The position numbers and the translations under genes are program-made. The notes under the pieces were generated by a model that was not told the origin of the DNA, ran no database searches, and saw only the letters and a program-made list of their open reading frames with translations. From Thermoplasmata archaeon (GTDB taxonomy: Archaea; Thermoplasmatota; Thermoplasmata; Sysuiplasmatales; Sysuiplasmataceae), in assembly GCA_021796895.1 (NCBI GenBank), contig JAKABN010000006.1, positions 1 through 35,912 of the forward strand: 35,912 nucleotides of DNA, given 5' to 3'. Each line of letters starts with the position of its first letter. Within the stretch, counting starts at the first letter, position 1. Below, in pieces: positions 1 through 7,521 of this stretch.

Positions 1-180
1 GGGAGGAATCGCACCTGCAGGATAAACGGGCACCAGTCTTCCGCAGACAGAGACTTCTGACTTCACTGAAACTGAATTTGACACTCCGGCAGCAACGGTG
101 AAGCCGTCGCCCGAGCAGAGAGAAATGGCGCTGCCCAGCCTCCCGTTGATCCCGAAAATTATGACTTCAGTACGTTTCAT
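1..180 (-). CDS. dapB: 4-hydroxy-tetrahydrodipicolinate reductase, N-terminal part (cut by window edge)
   Basis: The 60 visible codons run from ATG at 180 to the window edge without a stop. They begin with a beta strand and a dinucleotide-binding glycine motif, IFGINGRLGSAIS at residues 8-20, which matches the GxxGRMG fingerprint of DapB. DapB reduces the DapA product with NAD(P)H in the diaminopimelate route to lysine. The ATG lies inside the end of dapA (14-nt overlap, same strand), so the two are probably translationally coupled. The catalytic His/Lys region lies outside the window, so the assignment rests on the Rossmann start and the dapA neighbour. Confidence 0.75.
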   Translation of the reverse strand, partial: MKRTEVIIFGINGRLGSAISLCSGDGFTVAAGVSNSVSVKSEVSVCGRLVPVYPAGAIPP

Positions 181-1213
181 AAGCGATCTCCCTGATTATA
201 TCGTGGTTAAGAAGCCTTTCTCCTACATCTACATGGAAAAAGTCCTCTATGCGTTCAAAAAGTTCAGGATGTTTCGCGTGCTGTTCCCGCGCAAGCTGCA
301 GCAGCGAAGCCCCGGCATTAGGGCCAAGTTTCCCTAGTGGTTGTCTGCAAGGACCGGATGGCATTCCAATGAGGCGCATGAGGCTTTTTACGGGCACCGG
401 ATTACGCGATTTAAGAGTCACTGCTCCATATCTGGTGCTTTCTGTGGATCTCACTGTCACCGTATCAAACCACGGGGTAAGCATTTCTCTCAGCTTTTCA
501 GCCCTCGCCGAATTTCCTTCACGCAATGAACTCACCATCTCAGTGACCTCGCGCGGAAACAGATTCGAAATGACAGATATGGCACCATCAGCCGCAATGC
601 TGCGATCAGTCATTGCTCCATATGTAAGAGCATCGTCGCCGGACATTATTGACATATCGCTGCCGCAGTATTTTCTGACTGCACTCATGTTCTCGAGACT
701 TCCTGTGGCCTCCTTGACAGCTGTAACACCCGGGAAGGTGGAATGAAGAATGGCCAGATCCTGCGGCAGCAGCTGCGTCCCAGTTCTTCCCGGTATCACG
801 TACGGAATGATCGATACTTCTGGGAGGGAGCGGCACAAAGGCTCAACGTACTCCTTACGAATTTCAAGAGAACTCGGCGCGTTGTAATATGGGTCAACCA
901 GGAGCAGCGATTTGAAACCCATTTTTGCAGCAACAGTCGACAGCTCCATGGCTTCCGCAGTACTGTTCTTCCCTGTGCTTGCGACAGCGACGGCACCGCC
1001 CCTAGAGCAGGCACCAATACATTGCTCAAGAACTTCCCAGTACTCGGCTGCAGAGAGCGCCGATGCCTCGCCGGTTGTGCCTGCAGCGACAATTCCGGCC
1101 ACACCTGATTCGAGCTGAAATGTCAGCAAGTCAGAAAGACCGTCATTGTCGAGCGAACCGTGCCTGTCAAATGGAGTGACGGTGGCTGTAAACACACCCC
1201 TGATTTCATTCAT
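167..1213 (-). CDS. dapA: 4-hydroxy-tetrahydrodipicolinate synthase (DapA family aldolase)
   Basis: This is a TIM-barrel class I aldolase of the DHDPS/NAL family. Visible landmarks are GTTGE at 45-49 (substrate-binding Thr pair), DPYYN at 107-111 (Tyr shared across the dimer), the catalytic Tyr138 followed by PGRTG at 141-145 (carboxylate-binding Arg143), and the Schiff-base lysine Lys167 in VKEATG. DapA condenses pyruvate with aspartate semialdehyde in lysine synthesis. At 348 residues it is about 50 longer than typical bacterial DapA, and the excess is a C-terminal tail. The family also contains sugar-acid aldolases, but overlap with dapB favours the lysine role. A TATA box about 29 nt before the ATG implies a nearly leaderless mRNA. 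Confidence 0.88.
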   Translation of the reverse strand: MNEIRGVFTATVTPFDRHGSLDNDGLSDLLTFQLESGVAGIVAAGTTGEASALSAAEYWEVLEQCIGACSRGGAVAVASTGKNSTAEAMELSTVAAKMGFKSLLLVDPYYNAPSSLEIRKEYVEPLCRSLPEVSIIPYVIPGRTGTQLLPQDLAILHSTFPGVTAVKEATGSLENMSAVRKYCGSDMSIMSGDDALTYGAMTDRSIAADGAISVISNLFPREVTEMVSSLREGNSARAEKLREMLTPWFDTVTVRSTESTRYGAVTLKSRNPVPVKSLMRLIGMPSGPCRQPLGKLGPNAGASLLQLAREQHAKHPELFERIEDFFHVDVGERLLNHDIIREIAYETY

Positions 1214-1235
1214 TGAAGGCGCCTAAACTGGTTCC

Positions 1236-1247
1236 ATATTTAAATAT
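1236..1247 (-). promoter_or_regulatory. TATA box for dapA-dapB
   Basis: ATATTTAAATAT, an AT-only palindromic element, is centred about 28 nt before the dapA ATG. This is the spacing expected for an archaeal TATA box driving a leaderless or near-leaderless transcript. Confidence 0.6.
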
Positions 1248-1360
1248 TACGATAACATCAGATTCTTATCTAAATTCGTATAAAATGATAATATTATGAT
1301 GAACATGCGATCATATAACCATTATTCCTCAGAGAGATTTGTGCGGACCACCACAGGCAC

Positions 1361-1370
1361 TGTCCGGACA
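1361..1370. promoter_or_regulatory. perfect 10-bp palindrome, possible operator
   Basis: TGTCCGGACA is a perfect palindrome in the dapA/rpl7ae divergent intergenic space (1214-1505), about 55 nt upstream of the rpl7ae TATA box. One copy is weak evidence. Apart from the two TATA boxes and a possible small ORF, nothing else was recognised in this intergenic stretch. Confidence 0.2.
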
Positions 1371-1421
1371 GAAAATTTGCCGATATTGCACTTCTGATTC
1401 TAAGGAAAACATCTCAAGAAA

Positions 1422-1430
1422 GTATATATG
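1422..1430 (+). promoter_or_regulatory. TATA box for the ribosomal/translation operon
   Basis: GTATATATG is preceded by a purine-rich AAGAA stretch resembling a BRE. The predicted transcription start is near 1450, giving rpl7ae a leader of about 55 nt. Confidence 0.6.
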
Positions 1431-1458
1431 AGAGGACCAGTGTCTGAAGTCATTACAG

Positions 1459-1509
1459 GTGCCCGTGAATGATGAAGATGCATGGCATCCGAATGAGGTA
1501 TTGAAATGA
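1459..1509 (+). CDS. possible 16-codon leader ORF overlapping rpl7ae
   Basis: A GTG-initiated reading frame of 16 codons starts a few nt after the predicted transcription start. It would encode an acidic peptide (MPVNDEDAWHPNEVLK). Its TGA overlaps the rpl7ae ATG as ATGA, the usual geometry for termination-reinitiation coupling. The rpl7ae Shine-Dalgarno GAGGT lies inside this ORF. A frame of this length can occur by chance, so it is only a candidate. Confidence 0.25.
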   Translation: MPVNDEDAWHPNEVLK

Positions 1510-1877
1510 CAAAACCGATATATGTGAGGTTCGAGGTTCCGTCAGAACTCTCGGAGAAAGTTTACCAGATTGTAGAGCTTTCCCGCGAGGGCGGGAAACT
1601 GAGGAAAGGCACAAACGAAGTGACCAAGGTTATTGAACGAGGCGAAACGAGTCTTATCGTTATGGCAGAGGATGTTGATCCGCCTGAGATACTCGCACAT
1701 CTTCCGCTTCTCTGCGAAGAGAAGAACATTCCCTATGCCTATGTTCCCAAGAAAACAGAGCTGGGCACTGCAGCGGGTCTGGACAAGCCTACTGCATCCG
1801 TGGCAGTGGTGGATGCCGGAAGGGCAAAACAGATGATGGACGGCGTGCTAGAAGAACTGCGGAAGCTGAAGAAGTAG
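1506..1877 (+). CDS. rpl7ae: ribosomal protein L7Ae (eL8), kink-turn RNA-binding protein
   Basis: A 123-residue L7Ae/L30e/S12e/Gadd45-fold protein. The kink-turn recognition segment KGTNEVTKVIERG sits near residues 34-46, followed by the AEDVDPPEILAHLP segment and the conserved KKTELG near residue 82. In Archaea L7Ae is a ribosomal subunit and also binds k-turns in C/D and H/ACA guide RNAs and in RNase P. The length is normal. GAGGT eight nt before the ATG supports this start. It is the first recognised gene of the archaeal L7Ae-S28e-L24e-NDK-IF2 block. Confidence 0.96.
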   Translation: MTKPIYVRFEVPSELSEKVYQIVELSREGGKLRKGTNEVTKVIERGETSLIVMAEDVDPPEILAHLPLLCEEKNIPYAYVPKKTELGTAAGLDKPTASVAVVDAGRAKQMMDGVLEELRKLKK

Positions 1878-1887
1878 GTGATGGCGA

Positions 1888-2097
1888 TTGCCAGACGACA
1901 GCATTCCTGCAGAAGTTGTTGAAATTATAGGACGCACGGGGATGACGGGCGAAGCGACGCAGGTTAAGGTCAGGGTCCTCGACGGCAAGGACAAAGGCAG
2001 GATCATAACACGAAACGTCATGGGACCCCTGCGCGTCGGTGATATTCTGATGCTTCGTGAAACAGCTAGGGAAGCAAGGAAGCTGTCCATCAGGTGA
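1888..2097 (+). CDS. rps28e: ribosomal protein S28e (eS28)
   Basis: A 69-residue protein with the S28e pattern: an N-terminal strand [16 protein letters not shown], a basic middle [21 protein letters not shown] (split here only for description: residues about 33-53), and the C-terminal ETAREARKL. It is a small-subunit OB-fold protein near the mRNA exit. A TTG start is used because it is the only start after an in-frame TGA at 1879, and AGGTGAT lies just upstream. It follows rpl7ae by 10 nt in the operon. Confidence 0.95.
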   Translation: MPDDSIPAEVVEIIGRTGMTGEATQVKVRVLDGKDKGRIITRNVMGPLRVGDILMLRETAREARKLSIR

Positions 2098-2110
2098 GAG
2101 GTGTTTCAAG

Positions 2111-2500
2111 ATGGTAGAGAGAAGAAACTGCAATTTTTGCGGAAACAGTATCGAACCGGGGACGGGCAGGATGTACATCAAAGTAGACGGTTCGGTATTT
2201 TATTTCGACAGGCACAAATGTTTCGTCAACTTGGTGGAATTGAAACGCGTGCCCAGAGATACACGGTGGTCTTCGCTGAGTTCGAGCGCTTCGAAATGGA
2301 AGGACAGGGCGAAGAAGAGCAGGCCGGCAGTTGCGCGAAAATACGTGCCCAAGGACCTGGCTGCAAGGCTTAAGAGAGAGGAGCAGAGACGACAGGCGGA
2401 TGAAGCACCGGAAAAGCAGCAGGATGAAACGGCAGAGACCCCGGCAGATGAGACAGAATCTCCTCCGCCAGAGGGAGAGGAACTGAAAGCGGAACAGTGA
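2111..2500 (+). CDS. rpl24e: ribosomal protein L24e (eL24) with long charged C-terminal tail
   Basis: The N-terminal about 55 residues match L24e: CNFCG at 6-10, PGTGRMYIKVDG, and a helix ending in LKRVPRDTRW. Archaeal L24e normally binds zinc with two Cys pairs. The first pair (CxxC) is present. In the second, the usual FCSSKC reads FDRHKC, so one Cys is Asp and only the last Cys remains. A tail of about 75 residues, first basic and then very acidic (Glu/Asp/Pro/Gln), follows; family members are often only 55-70 residues long. ATG 2111 is chosen because GAGGTG precedes it and the family N-terminus begins there. Confidence 0.92.
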   Translation: MVERRNCNFCGNSIEPGTGRMYIKVDGSVFYFDRHKCFVNLVELKRVPRDTRWSSLSSSASKWKDRAKKSRPAVARKYVPKDLAARLKREEQRRQADEAPEKQQDETAETPADETESPPPEGEELKAEQ

Positions 2501-2506
2501 TGTTCA

Positions 2507-2956
2507 ATGGAAAGAACCTTTGTCATGGTAAAGCCTGACGGAGTCCAGAGAGCGCTTATCGGGAATATTGTGTCCAGACTCGAACGGAAAGGACTGAAAG
2601 TCATTGCCATGAAGATATACAGGATTCCCAGAGACATTGCCGAACGGTTTTATGCAGAACACAAGGGGAAACAGTTTTACGATGGTCTGATCAACTACAT
2701 CACTTCCGGTCCGGCCGTCTGCATGGTATGGGAAGGTCATGAAGCGGTATCGGTTGTCCGCGCGATCATGGGAAAAACAAATCCAGCCGAGGCTCAGCCG
2801 GGAACCGTCAGGGGTGACTTCGCACTTCACCCCGGCAGAAATGCTATTCATGGTTCTGACTCACAGGCCTCAGCCAAAAGAGAAATAAACCTATTATTCA
2901 ATGATTACGAGCTCATAGACTACAGAAGGATAGATGCCGAGTGGTTAGTAGAATGA
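2507..2956 (+). CDS. ndk: nucleoside-diphosphate kinase
   Basis: A 149-residue NDK of standard length. It has the N-terminal strand TFVMVKPDGVQR with the conserved Lys, the Kpn-loop region, and the catalytic motif NAIHGSDS, whose His carries the phosphate between nucleotides. The enzyme balances (d)NTP pools by transferring the ATP gamma-phosphate to NDPs. It lies six nt after rpl24e and ten nt before infB, in the archaeal translation gene block. Confidence 0.97.
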   Translation: MERTFVMVKPDGVQRALIGNIVSRLERKGLKVIAMKIYRIPRDIAERFYAEHKGKQFYDGLINYITSGPAVCMVWEGHEAVSVVRAIMGKTNPAEAQPGTVRGDFALHPGRNAIHGSDSQASAKREINLLFNDYELIDYRRIDAEWLVE

Positions 2957-2965
2957 GGGTCCACA

Positions 2966-4714
2966 ATGTCTGTCAGACAGCCTATCGTGACTGTAATGGG
3001 TCACGTAGATCACGGAAAAACGACAATACTTGACAGCATCAGGGGAAGCTACGTAGCTGCGGGAGAATCCGGTGGGATAACTCAGGGCATCGGTGCGACT
3101 GAGGTACCTGTTGACAGGGTTGTGAAACTCTGTGAAAAAATACTGAAAGGCAGCACGTTCACCATACCCGGTCTCCTCTTTATCGATACTCCGGGGCATC
3201 ATGCGTTCGTGTCGATGAGGGCCAGGGGAAGCGCTCTGTCCGACCTTGCCGTTGTGGTGATAGACATCAGGGAGGGAGTGATGCCACAGACGGTAGAATC
3301 CCTCAGACTGCTGCGCAGGTACAGGACGCCGTTCGTCATAGCTGCGAACAAGGTCGATCTCATCGAAGGATGGAGAAGCAGAAGTTTCGAACCGTTCGTC
3401 CTGCTGATGAACGAGCAGCGTGAGGACGCGCTTCAGAAACTTGACGACGCAATATACAAGATCGTGGGTGATCTGAGCGAACTGGGCTTCTCGTCAGACC
3501 GGTATGACAGGATAAAAGATTTTACCAAGAACATTGCAATAGTGCCGCTCAGCGCCAAGACGAAAGACGGCATTCCTGATCTGCTGCTTGTACTCACGGG
3601 ACTTGCCCAGCGTTACCTCGAACAGAGGCTGGATACCGAAGATGGTCCGGCTGAAGGAACCATAATCGAGGTGAAGGAGGAGAAGGGATTCGGTGTTACT
3701 GCAGACACGATAATCTACGCCGGCACGCTCAGCGTTGGCGATACCGTTGCCATCGGCGCCCGCAACGGCATGCTTACAACAAGAGTCAGGGGCATATTCA
3801 AGGCGAGGCCGTTGCGGGAGACAAAAGATCCGAAAGAACGGTTTAAACCATTTGACAGCGTGTCGGCAGCGGCCGGTGTGAAGCTGCTCCTGCACAGCAC
3901 TGAGGGAGTTACTGCAGGTTCGCCAATCTATGCCTACCGCAAGGATTCTTCAGAGGTAGAGGACAAGATATCCAGGGAGAACGAGGTAAACGTCAGCTTC
4001 GATGAAAGTGGCATTCTTGTCAAGACAGATGCCCTGGGTTCGCTCGAAGCACTGCTGCTTGAGGCAAAAGACAGGGGGATTGAGATAGAGAGCGGTTATG
4101 TTGGTCCCGTCAGCAGGCGCGATATAGTGGACCGTGAATCGAAACAGGAAGTGCTGGAGAGAGCCGTACTCGCATTCAACGTGCCTTTGCTTCCTGAAGC
4201 GGAGGAGGCGCTGGCAAAAACGGACGTCAAGGTCATAAGCGGCGACGTGATATACACACTTCTGGACAATTTCGCCAGATGGAAAGAGAAGAAGAGCGAG
4301 GAGGATATTGAACGGAAGAGGAAGGACGTTGTTTTCCCCTGCAAGATGCTTCTCATGCCCAACCATGTATTCAGACTCAGCAAGCCGGCGATCGTGGGGG
4401 TAAGGGTGCTCGCCGGCAGGGTGATGCAGGGGACTAAGCTGATAAGTAGTGACGGCCGGGAAGCGGGAAGACTAAAGAGCATACGTGCCGGCGAGCAGGC
4501 AAGAGCGGTAGCTGCCGCCGGGGATGAAGTTGCAATGGCAATAGATGGCCCCACCGTCGGAAGACAGATTTCAGAGGGAGATGTGCTCTATTCCGACATA
4601 CCGGAATCGGATATATCGAAGCTCAAACCAGCGGATATAAACTTCGACGAGGGCCAGGTGCTGGAGGAATTCCTGAAGATCAAGAGGAAGTCTGATCCGT
4701 TCTGGGGAAAATAA
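2966..4714 (+). CDS. infB: translation initiation factor aIF5B (IF-2 homologue)
   Basis: A 582-residue GTPase. G1 is GHVDHGKT at about 12-19, G3 is DTPGHHAF near 75-82, and G4 is NKVD near 128-131. The G-domain is followed by the beta-barrel domain II (AEGTIIEVKEEKGFGVT), the IF5B-specific domain III, and a C-terminal barrel. aIF5B promotes ribosomal subunit joining and positions initiator tRNA. The length fits archaeal family members, which lack the long bacterial and eukaryotic N-terminus. GAGGGT precedes the ATG. There is no sign of an intein in the P-loop region. Confidence 0.97.
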   Translation: MSVRQPIVTVMGHVDHGKTTILDSIRGSYVAAGESGGITQGIGATEVPVDRVVKLCEKILKGSTFTIPGLLFIDTPGHHAFVSMRARGSALSDLAVVVIDIREGVMPQTVESLRLLRRYRTPFVIAANKVDLIEGWRSRSFEPFVLLMNEQREDALQKLDDAIYKIVGDLSELGFSSDRYDRIKDFTKNIAIVPLSAKTKDGIPDLLLVLTGLAQRYLEQRLDTEDGPAEGTIIEVKEEKGFGVTADTIIYAGTLSVGDTVAIGARNGMLTTRVRGIFKARPLRETKDPKERFKPFDSVSAAAGVKLLLHSTEGVTAGSPIYAYRKDSSEVEDKISRENEVNVSFDESGILVKTDALGSLEALLLEAKDRGIEIESGYVGPVSRRDIVDRESKQEVLERAVLAFNVPLLPEAEEALAKTDVKVISGDVIYTLLDNFARWKEKKSEEDIERKRKDVVFPCKMLLMPNHVFRLSKPAIVGVRVLAGRVMQGTKLISSDGREAGRLKSIRAGEQARAVAAAGDEVAMAIDGPTVGRQISEGDVLYSDIPESDISKLKPADINFDEGQVLEEFLKIKRKSDPFWGK

Positions 4715-4783
4715 CGCTAAAAAGACAGTCGATTCTGCAAATACGTCTAGAAAGGTTAATAGAGCTTTTCAAAGGTAACGATA

Positions 4784-5161
4784 GTGATGCATTTGCCTTC
4801 AGAGCTTGAAGCGATCGCCGTCATTCCTGCGTTGCGTTCCATGCTTGCGCGGGAACTGGTGGCCAAGGGACGAATGAGCCAGACACAGGTGGCGTCTCTC
4901 CTGGGCGTTACTCAGGCCGCAGTCAGCAATTATATTACGGGAAGCAGGGGCAAGGAAGCGAGATATCTGGAGGATCCTGCCATAAGGAGTGCCATTTCCG
5001 AGCTTGCGTTGAGCATTGACGGTAACAGGGACAGGATGGTCGTGGTCCGGGGTCTGTTTGACCTGACTGAGTTTATTCGAAAGAACAGACTGATGTGCAA
5101 CATCCATGGAGCGCTTGATCACGGGCTCGACGTGGACTCATGCCACATCTGCGATGACTGA
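4784..5161 (+). CDS. COG2522-like helix-turn-helix transcriptional regulator
   Basis: A 125-residue protein starting with the archaeal signature MHLPSELEAIAVIPALRSMLARELV. A Cro/XRE-type HTH follows: MSQTQVASLLGVTQAAVSNY near residues 28-47. The C-terminal tail has Cys, His and CHIC residues (CNIHG about 25 residues from the end, then SCHIC), a possible metal or redox site. Its targets are unknown. The GTG at 4784 is followed directly by ATG at 4787; either could be used, with AAAGGT about 8 nt upstream. The 3' end overlaps the convergent gene by 24 bp, so antisense interference is possible. Confidence 0.85.
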   Translation: MMHLPSELEAIAVIPALRSMLARELVAKGRMSQTQVASLLGVTQAAVSNYITGSRGKEARYLEDPAIRSAISELALSIDGNRDRMVVVRGLFDLTEFIRKNRLMCNIHGALDHGLDVDSCHICDD

Positions 5162-5905
5162 TTTTTCGCCACGCGGCTTCCTGTCTTCTGTTACGGAGCG
5201 TGAAGGCGGAGTAATTTTCATTGACCCGACGGCACCGTGGCAGTTGCTGGTAGTCGCGACTACTGCTTTCAGTGAGGGTTTTTCCGAAGCGCAGGCGCGT
5301 TCGAGAATCAATCTGCACGATTCGAGTATGCCGTCAGTCGGAATGCTGCTAACGCCCCATGCGTAATGTGCGGTCTTGAAAACGATTGTGATGTCTGCGG
5401 AAGCAGCGACCCTGACCGGAACCAGCCTGCTCAGATCCCAAGTCCTCTGCGCTTTGATTGCGGGGCATACCGTCGGCTCGATACAGGAAAACGGACAGAG
5501 CCATGCTGCGGCGCTTATGTATTTCGTGGTGCCAGAGATCTTCTCAAACGGCAGATCGAAAGTAGTGCCGACTTCTTCGAATTCTACGGAGCATCCTCCC
5601 TTTATCCTGAGGTAGTTTGAGCATACTTCGAACAGCAGATGCGGGGCTATGTGAGCCGGTATGAGCTGGTCGCCACTCCCTCCGGAATAGTTAAGAAAGT
5701 AGTCGGACAGGAAAGAGGACCAGTCGGCCTTTGCAAACACAATTCGGCGGTCGTTTACGAATTCTGCCATGGCAGGGGGCGATTCGTTTCTGTCAACTAT
5801 GACAATCCTCGAGTCTCTGTCGATCCTGCCGGCCTCGATTGCCTTCAGCAGCCGTCTTGTCTGAAAAGTGCCGTAGCAACCTCCGCCTATGACTATGATG
5901 TCCAC
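5138..5905 (-). CDS. uncharacterised Rossmann-fold protein with CxxxC(x5)C motif
   Basis: A 255-residue soluble protein. The N-terminus IIVIGGGCYGTFQTRRLL (3-20) is a dinucleotide-binding beta-alpha-beta, and RIVIVDRN at 33-40 ends with the acidic residue typical of NAD- or FAD-type Rossmann folds. In the middle are C137, C141 and C147 in LCPFSC...VCPAIK, followed by RTWDL; this resembles a metal or Fe-S ligand set. I recall a conserved uncharacterised family with the same glycine motif plus Cys cluster, but no established function. The start is GTG with AGGTGA seven nt upstream, and a TATA box lies 26 nt before it. The 3' end overlaps the HTH gene by 24 bp. Confidence 0.8.
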   Translation of the reverse strand: MDIIVIGGGCYGTFQTRRLLKAIEAGRIDRDSRIVIVDRNESPPAMAEFVNDRRIVFAKADWSSFLSDYFLNYSGGSGDQLIPAHIAPHLLFEVCSNYLRIKGGCSVEFEEVGTTFDLPFEKISGTTKYISAAAWLCPFSCIEPTVCPAIKAQRTWDLSRLVPVRVAASADITIVFKTAHYAWGVSSIPTDGILESCRLILERACASEKPSLKAVVATTSNCHGAVGSMKITPPSRSVTEDRKPRGEKSVIADVA

Positions 5906-5925
5906 GTCACCTTCACCTGCTGAAT

Positions 5926-5937
5926 CTCTATATATCG
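5926..5937. promoter_or_regulatory. near-symmetric TATA box between divergent genes
   Basis: CTCTATATATCG lies 26 nt before the GTG of the minus-strand Rossmann gene (leaderless spacing). It could also serve the plus-strand DUF4129 gene, placing its RNA start near 5957. If so, the TTG at 5938 and ATG at 5953 would not be usable and GTG 5995 would be the start. Confidence 0.5.
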
Positions 5938-5994
5938 TTGTCCCGTATAGTAATGCAATCGGAATCAGCCTTGAAGCGGGAGAAGGGGGGACCG

Positions 5995-6897
5995 GTGAGA
6001 GAAGAGGACAACATTCTGGCTGCAGGTCTGTTCAGACTGTTGCTTGTCTTCGCAGCATTCATGCTTTCGGCCGTGGTTATCGCTTCCGTTTCAGGCAGTG
6101 CTGGATACCTGTCGGGCACCGGCCGATCGCTGCAGATGAGCCAGACCACAGGTTATGCATTATCATTTGCAGTCATACTCTTTTTTCTGGCAGTGCTCAT
6201 CACCGAAGCAGTACTCCTTTTCATCCGTGCAAGGACGCCGATCCGGGGAATCGGACTCGGCGGCGGAAGAGGAAGCTCGTTTCTGATCAATACCATAATT
6301 TCGCTGGCATTCATTTTTTCACTCCTGGGACTGTACTTGCTGCTGGAATCAAGGCACATCACACTCAGAGCCCTTAACGGCACTGCCAGTCCGGTGACTG
6401 CAAATTCGACCTCGCCATTACAAGACATATTCGGCGGCTCGCTATTCTCATATGTTGGAGGACTCGTGATATCGATAACCATTGCGCTGATACTGGCGCT
6501 GGTGACGCTGTCCGTCCTCCTAACCATGCGGTCGTTCCGGCCTGTCGGGAGTGATGAGGAACAACAGCAGACGTTTGCGGAGAGCATAGCACAGGAAATT
6601 CCCAAGATAAGGAATAGCGAGGATCCGCGCAGTGCAATACTCGATACTTACCGGAAAATGTGCATTTTTCTTTCCGGCAGGGGGGCAGAGGACAGAAAGT
6701 GGTGGACAGCCAGGGAATTTGAGACCAGAATATCAGAACGGTTCGGAGTGCGAAGAAAGACCCTGGCCGAGCTCACATCCCTTTTTGAGGAGGCTAAATA
6801 CAGTCTGCATGAACTCGGCGAACCTGAGAGGGAAAGAGCGGTGAGTTTGCTGGAAGAGATCAGGAAAGAATCGTCTGCCGCGGGACAGGGAGGATGA
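5995..6897 (+). CDS. four-TM protein with C-terminal DUF4129 domain
   Basis: Numbered from GTG 5995, hydrophobic segments lie near 9-31, 54-77, 95-118 and 153-176. A cytosolic DUF4129-like domain follows (about 205-291): DPRSAILDTYRKM, a WWTAREFE segment equivalent to the usual TPxE, then LTSLFEEAKYS. DUF4129 proteins are found with MoxR ATPases, DUF58 proteins and transglutaminase-like domains; here no transglutaminase domain is seen. The start is uncertain: the frame is open to TTG 5938 and ATG 5953, but a purine block ending in GGGGGG lies four nt before GTG 5995 and fits the TATA position better. It is the first gene of the MoxR/DUF58 cluster. Confidence 0.82.
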   Translation: MREEDNILAAGLFRLLLVFAAFMLSAVVIASVSGSAGYLSGTGRSLQMSQTTGYALSFAVILFFLAVLITEAVLLFIRARTPIRGIGLGGGRGSSFLINTIISLAFIFSLLGLYLLLESRHITLRALNGTASPVTANSTSPLQDIFGGSLFSYVGGLVISITIALILALVTLSVLLTMRSFRPVGSDEEQQQTFAESIAQEIPKIRNSEDPRSAILDTYRKMCIFLSGRGAEDRKWWTAREFETRISERFGVRRKTLAELTSLFEEAKYSLHELGEPERERAVSLLEEIRKESSAAGQGG

Positions 6898-6901
6898 TAC
6901 A

Positions 6902-7462
6902 GTGCTGATCGAGTCTGCCCTCAGCAAGGATGGAACAGGCCGCAGAATATACTGGAGCATAGCGGCAATATCGCTTATGACCATCGCAGCTTACGGTGTA
7001 GCCGTGCTTTCAGGCATTCCTCCTGTCTATCTGGTGCCCCTGGCAGTGGCCTCTGCGGTCGGGGCAGAGTACATGCTTATCAGATGGGCGCTGGGACTGG
7101 CGTGGGCGGGAGACAGGACTGAGAAACGCGCATTCACTGTCAACAGCCAGGGAGCATTCGCCGGGAGAGCAAGGATAGCCGATCTGGCTTTCAGAGGGAG
7201 GACTTACAGCCAGAAAATGCTGCTCGGAGAACTGAGGTCCATGCTTGTTGAAAGGGCGGCGGCCAGGACGGGGCTCAGTTACAGGCAGCTGAGTGAGAGT
7301 GTTCATGAGAAAGGAGCTCTGGGATTCTTCGGAAGCAGGTCACTTGCATATCTGTACATGAGTTCGTTTTCTGAGCAGGGAAATAAATCTGAATTACTTC
7401 CTCCGGAGGGCACATTCCGGAGCAATGTTGAAAGCATACTCGAGGATCTCGAACATTTTTGA
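6902..7462 (+). CDS. two-TM protein of the MoxR/DUF58 cluster, function unknown
   Basis: A 186-residue protein with two hydrophobic segments (about 17-35 and 41-63) and a cytosolic C-terminal domain containing LGELRSMLVERAAARTGLS. I do not recognise the family securely. Its position (after DUF4129, before MoxR) and build (two helices plus a small helical domain) resemble haloarchaeal DUF7269 genes in equivalent clusters, but that is positional analogy. The start is GTG with GGGAGGA eight nt upstream, four nt after the previous stop. Confidence 0.75.
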   Translation: MLIESALSKDGTGRRIYWSIAAISLMTIAAYGVAVLSGIPPVYLVPLAVASAVGAEYMLIRWALGLAWAGDRTEKRAFTVNSQGAFAGRARIADLAFRGRTYSQKMLLGELRSMLVERAAARTGLSYRQLSESVHEKGALGFFGSRSLAYLYMSSFSEQGNKSELLPPEGTFRSNVESILEDLEHF

Positions 7463-7463
7463 T

Positions 7464-7468
7464 GGTGA
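7464..7468 (+). promoter_or_regulatory. Shine-Dalgarno GGTGA positioned for a CTG start of MoxR
   Basis: GGTGA directly follows the stop of the preceding gene and lies five nt before an in-frame CTG at 7474. The ATG at 7522 has no such element. Starting at CTG adds 16 residues (N-A-Q-E-V-S-E-K and so on) forming the helix that normally precedes the MoxR VIVGK segment. Confidence 0.4.
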
Positions 7469-7521
7469 TATAACTGAACGCCCAGGAAGTCAGCGAAAAA
7501 GCATCGTCCGTAGCCAATGAG

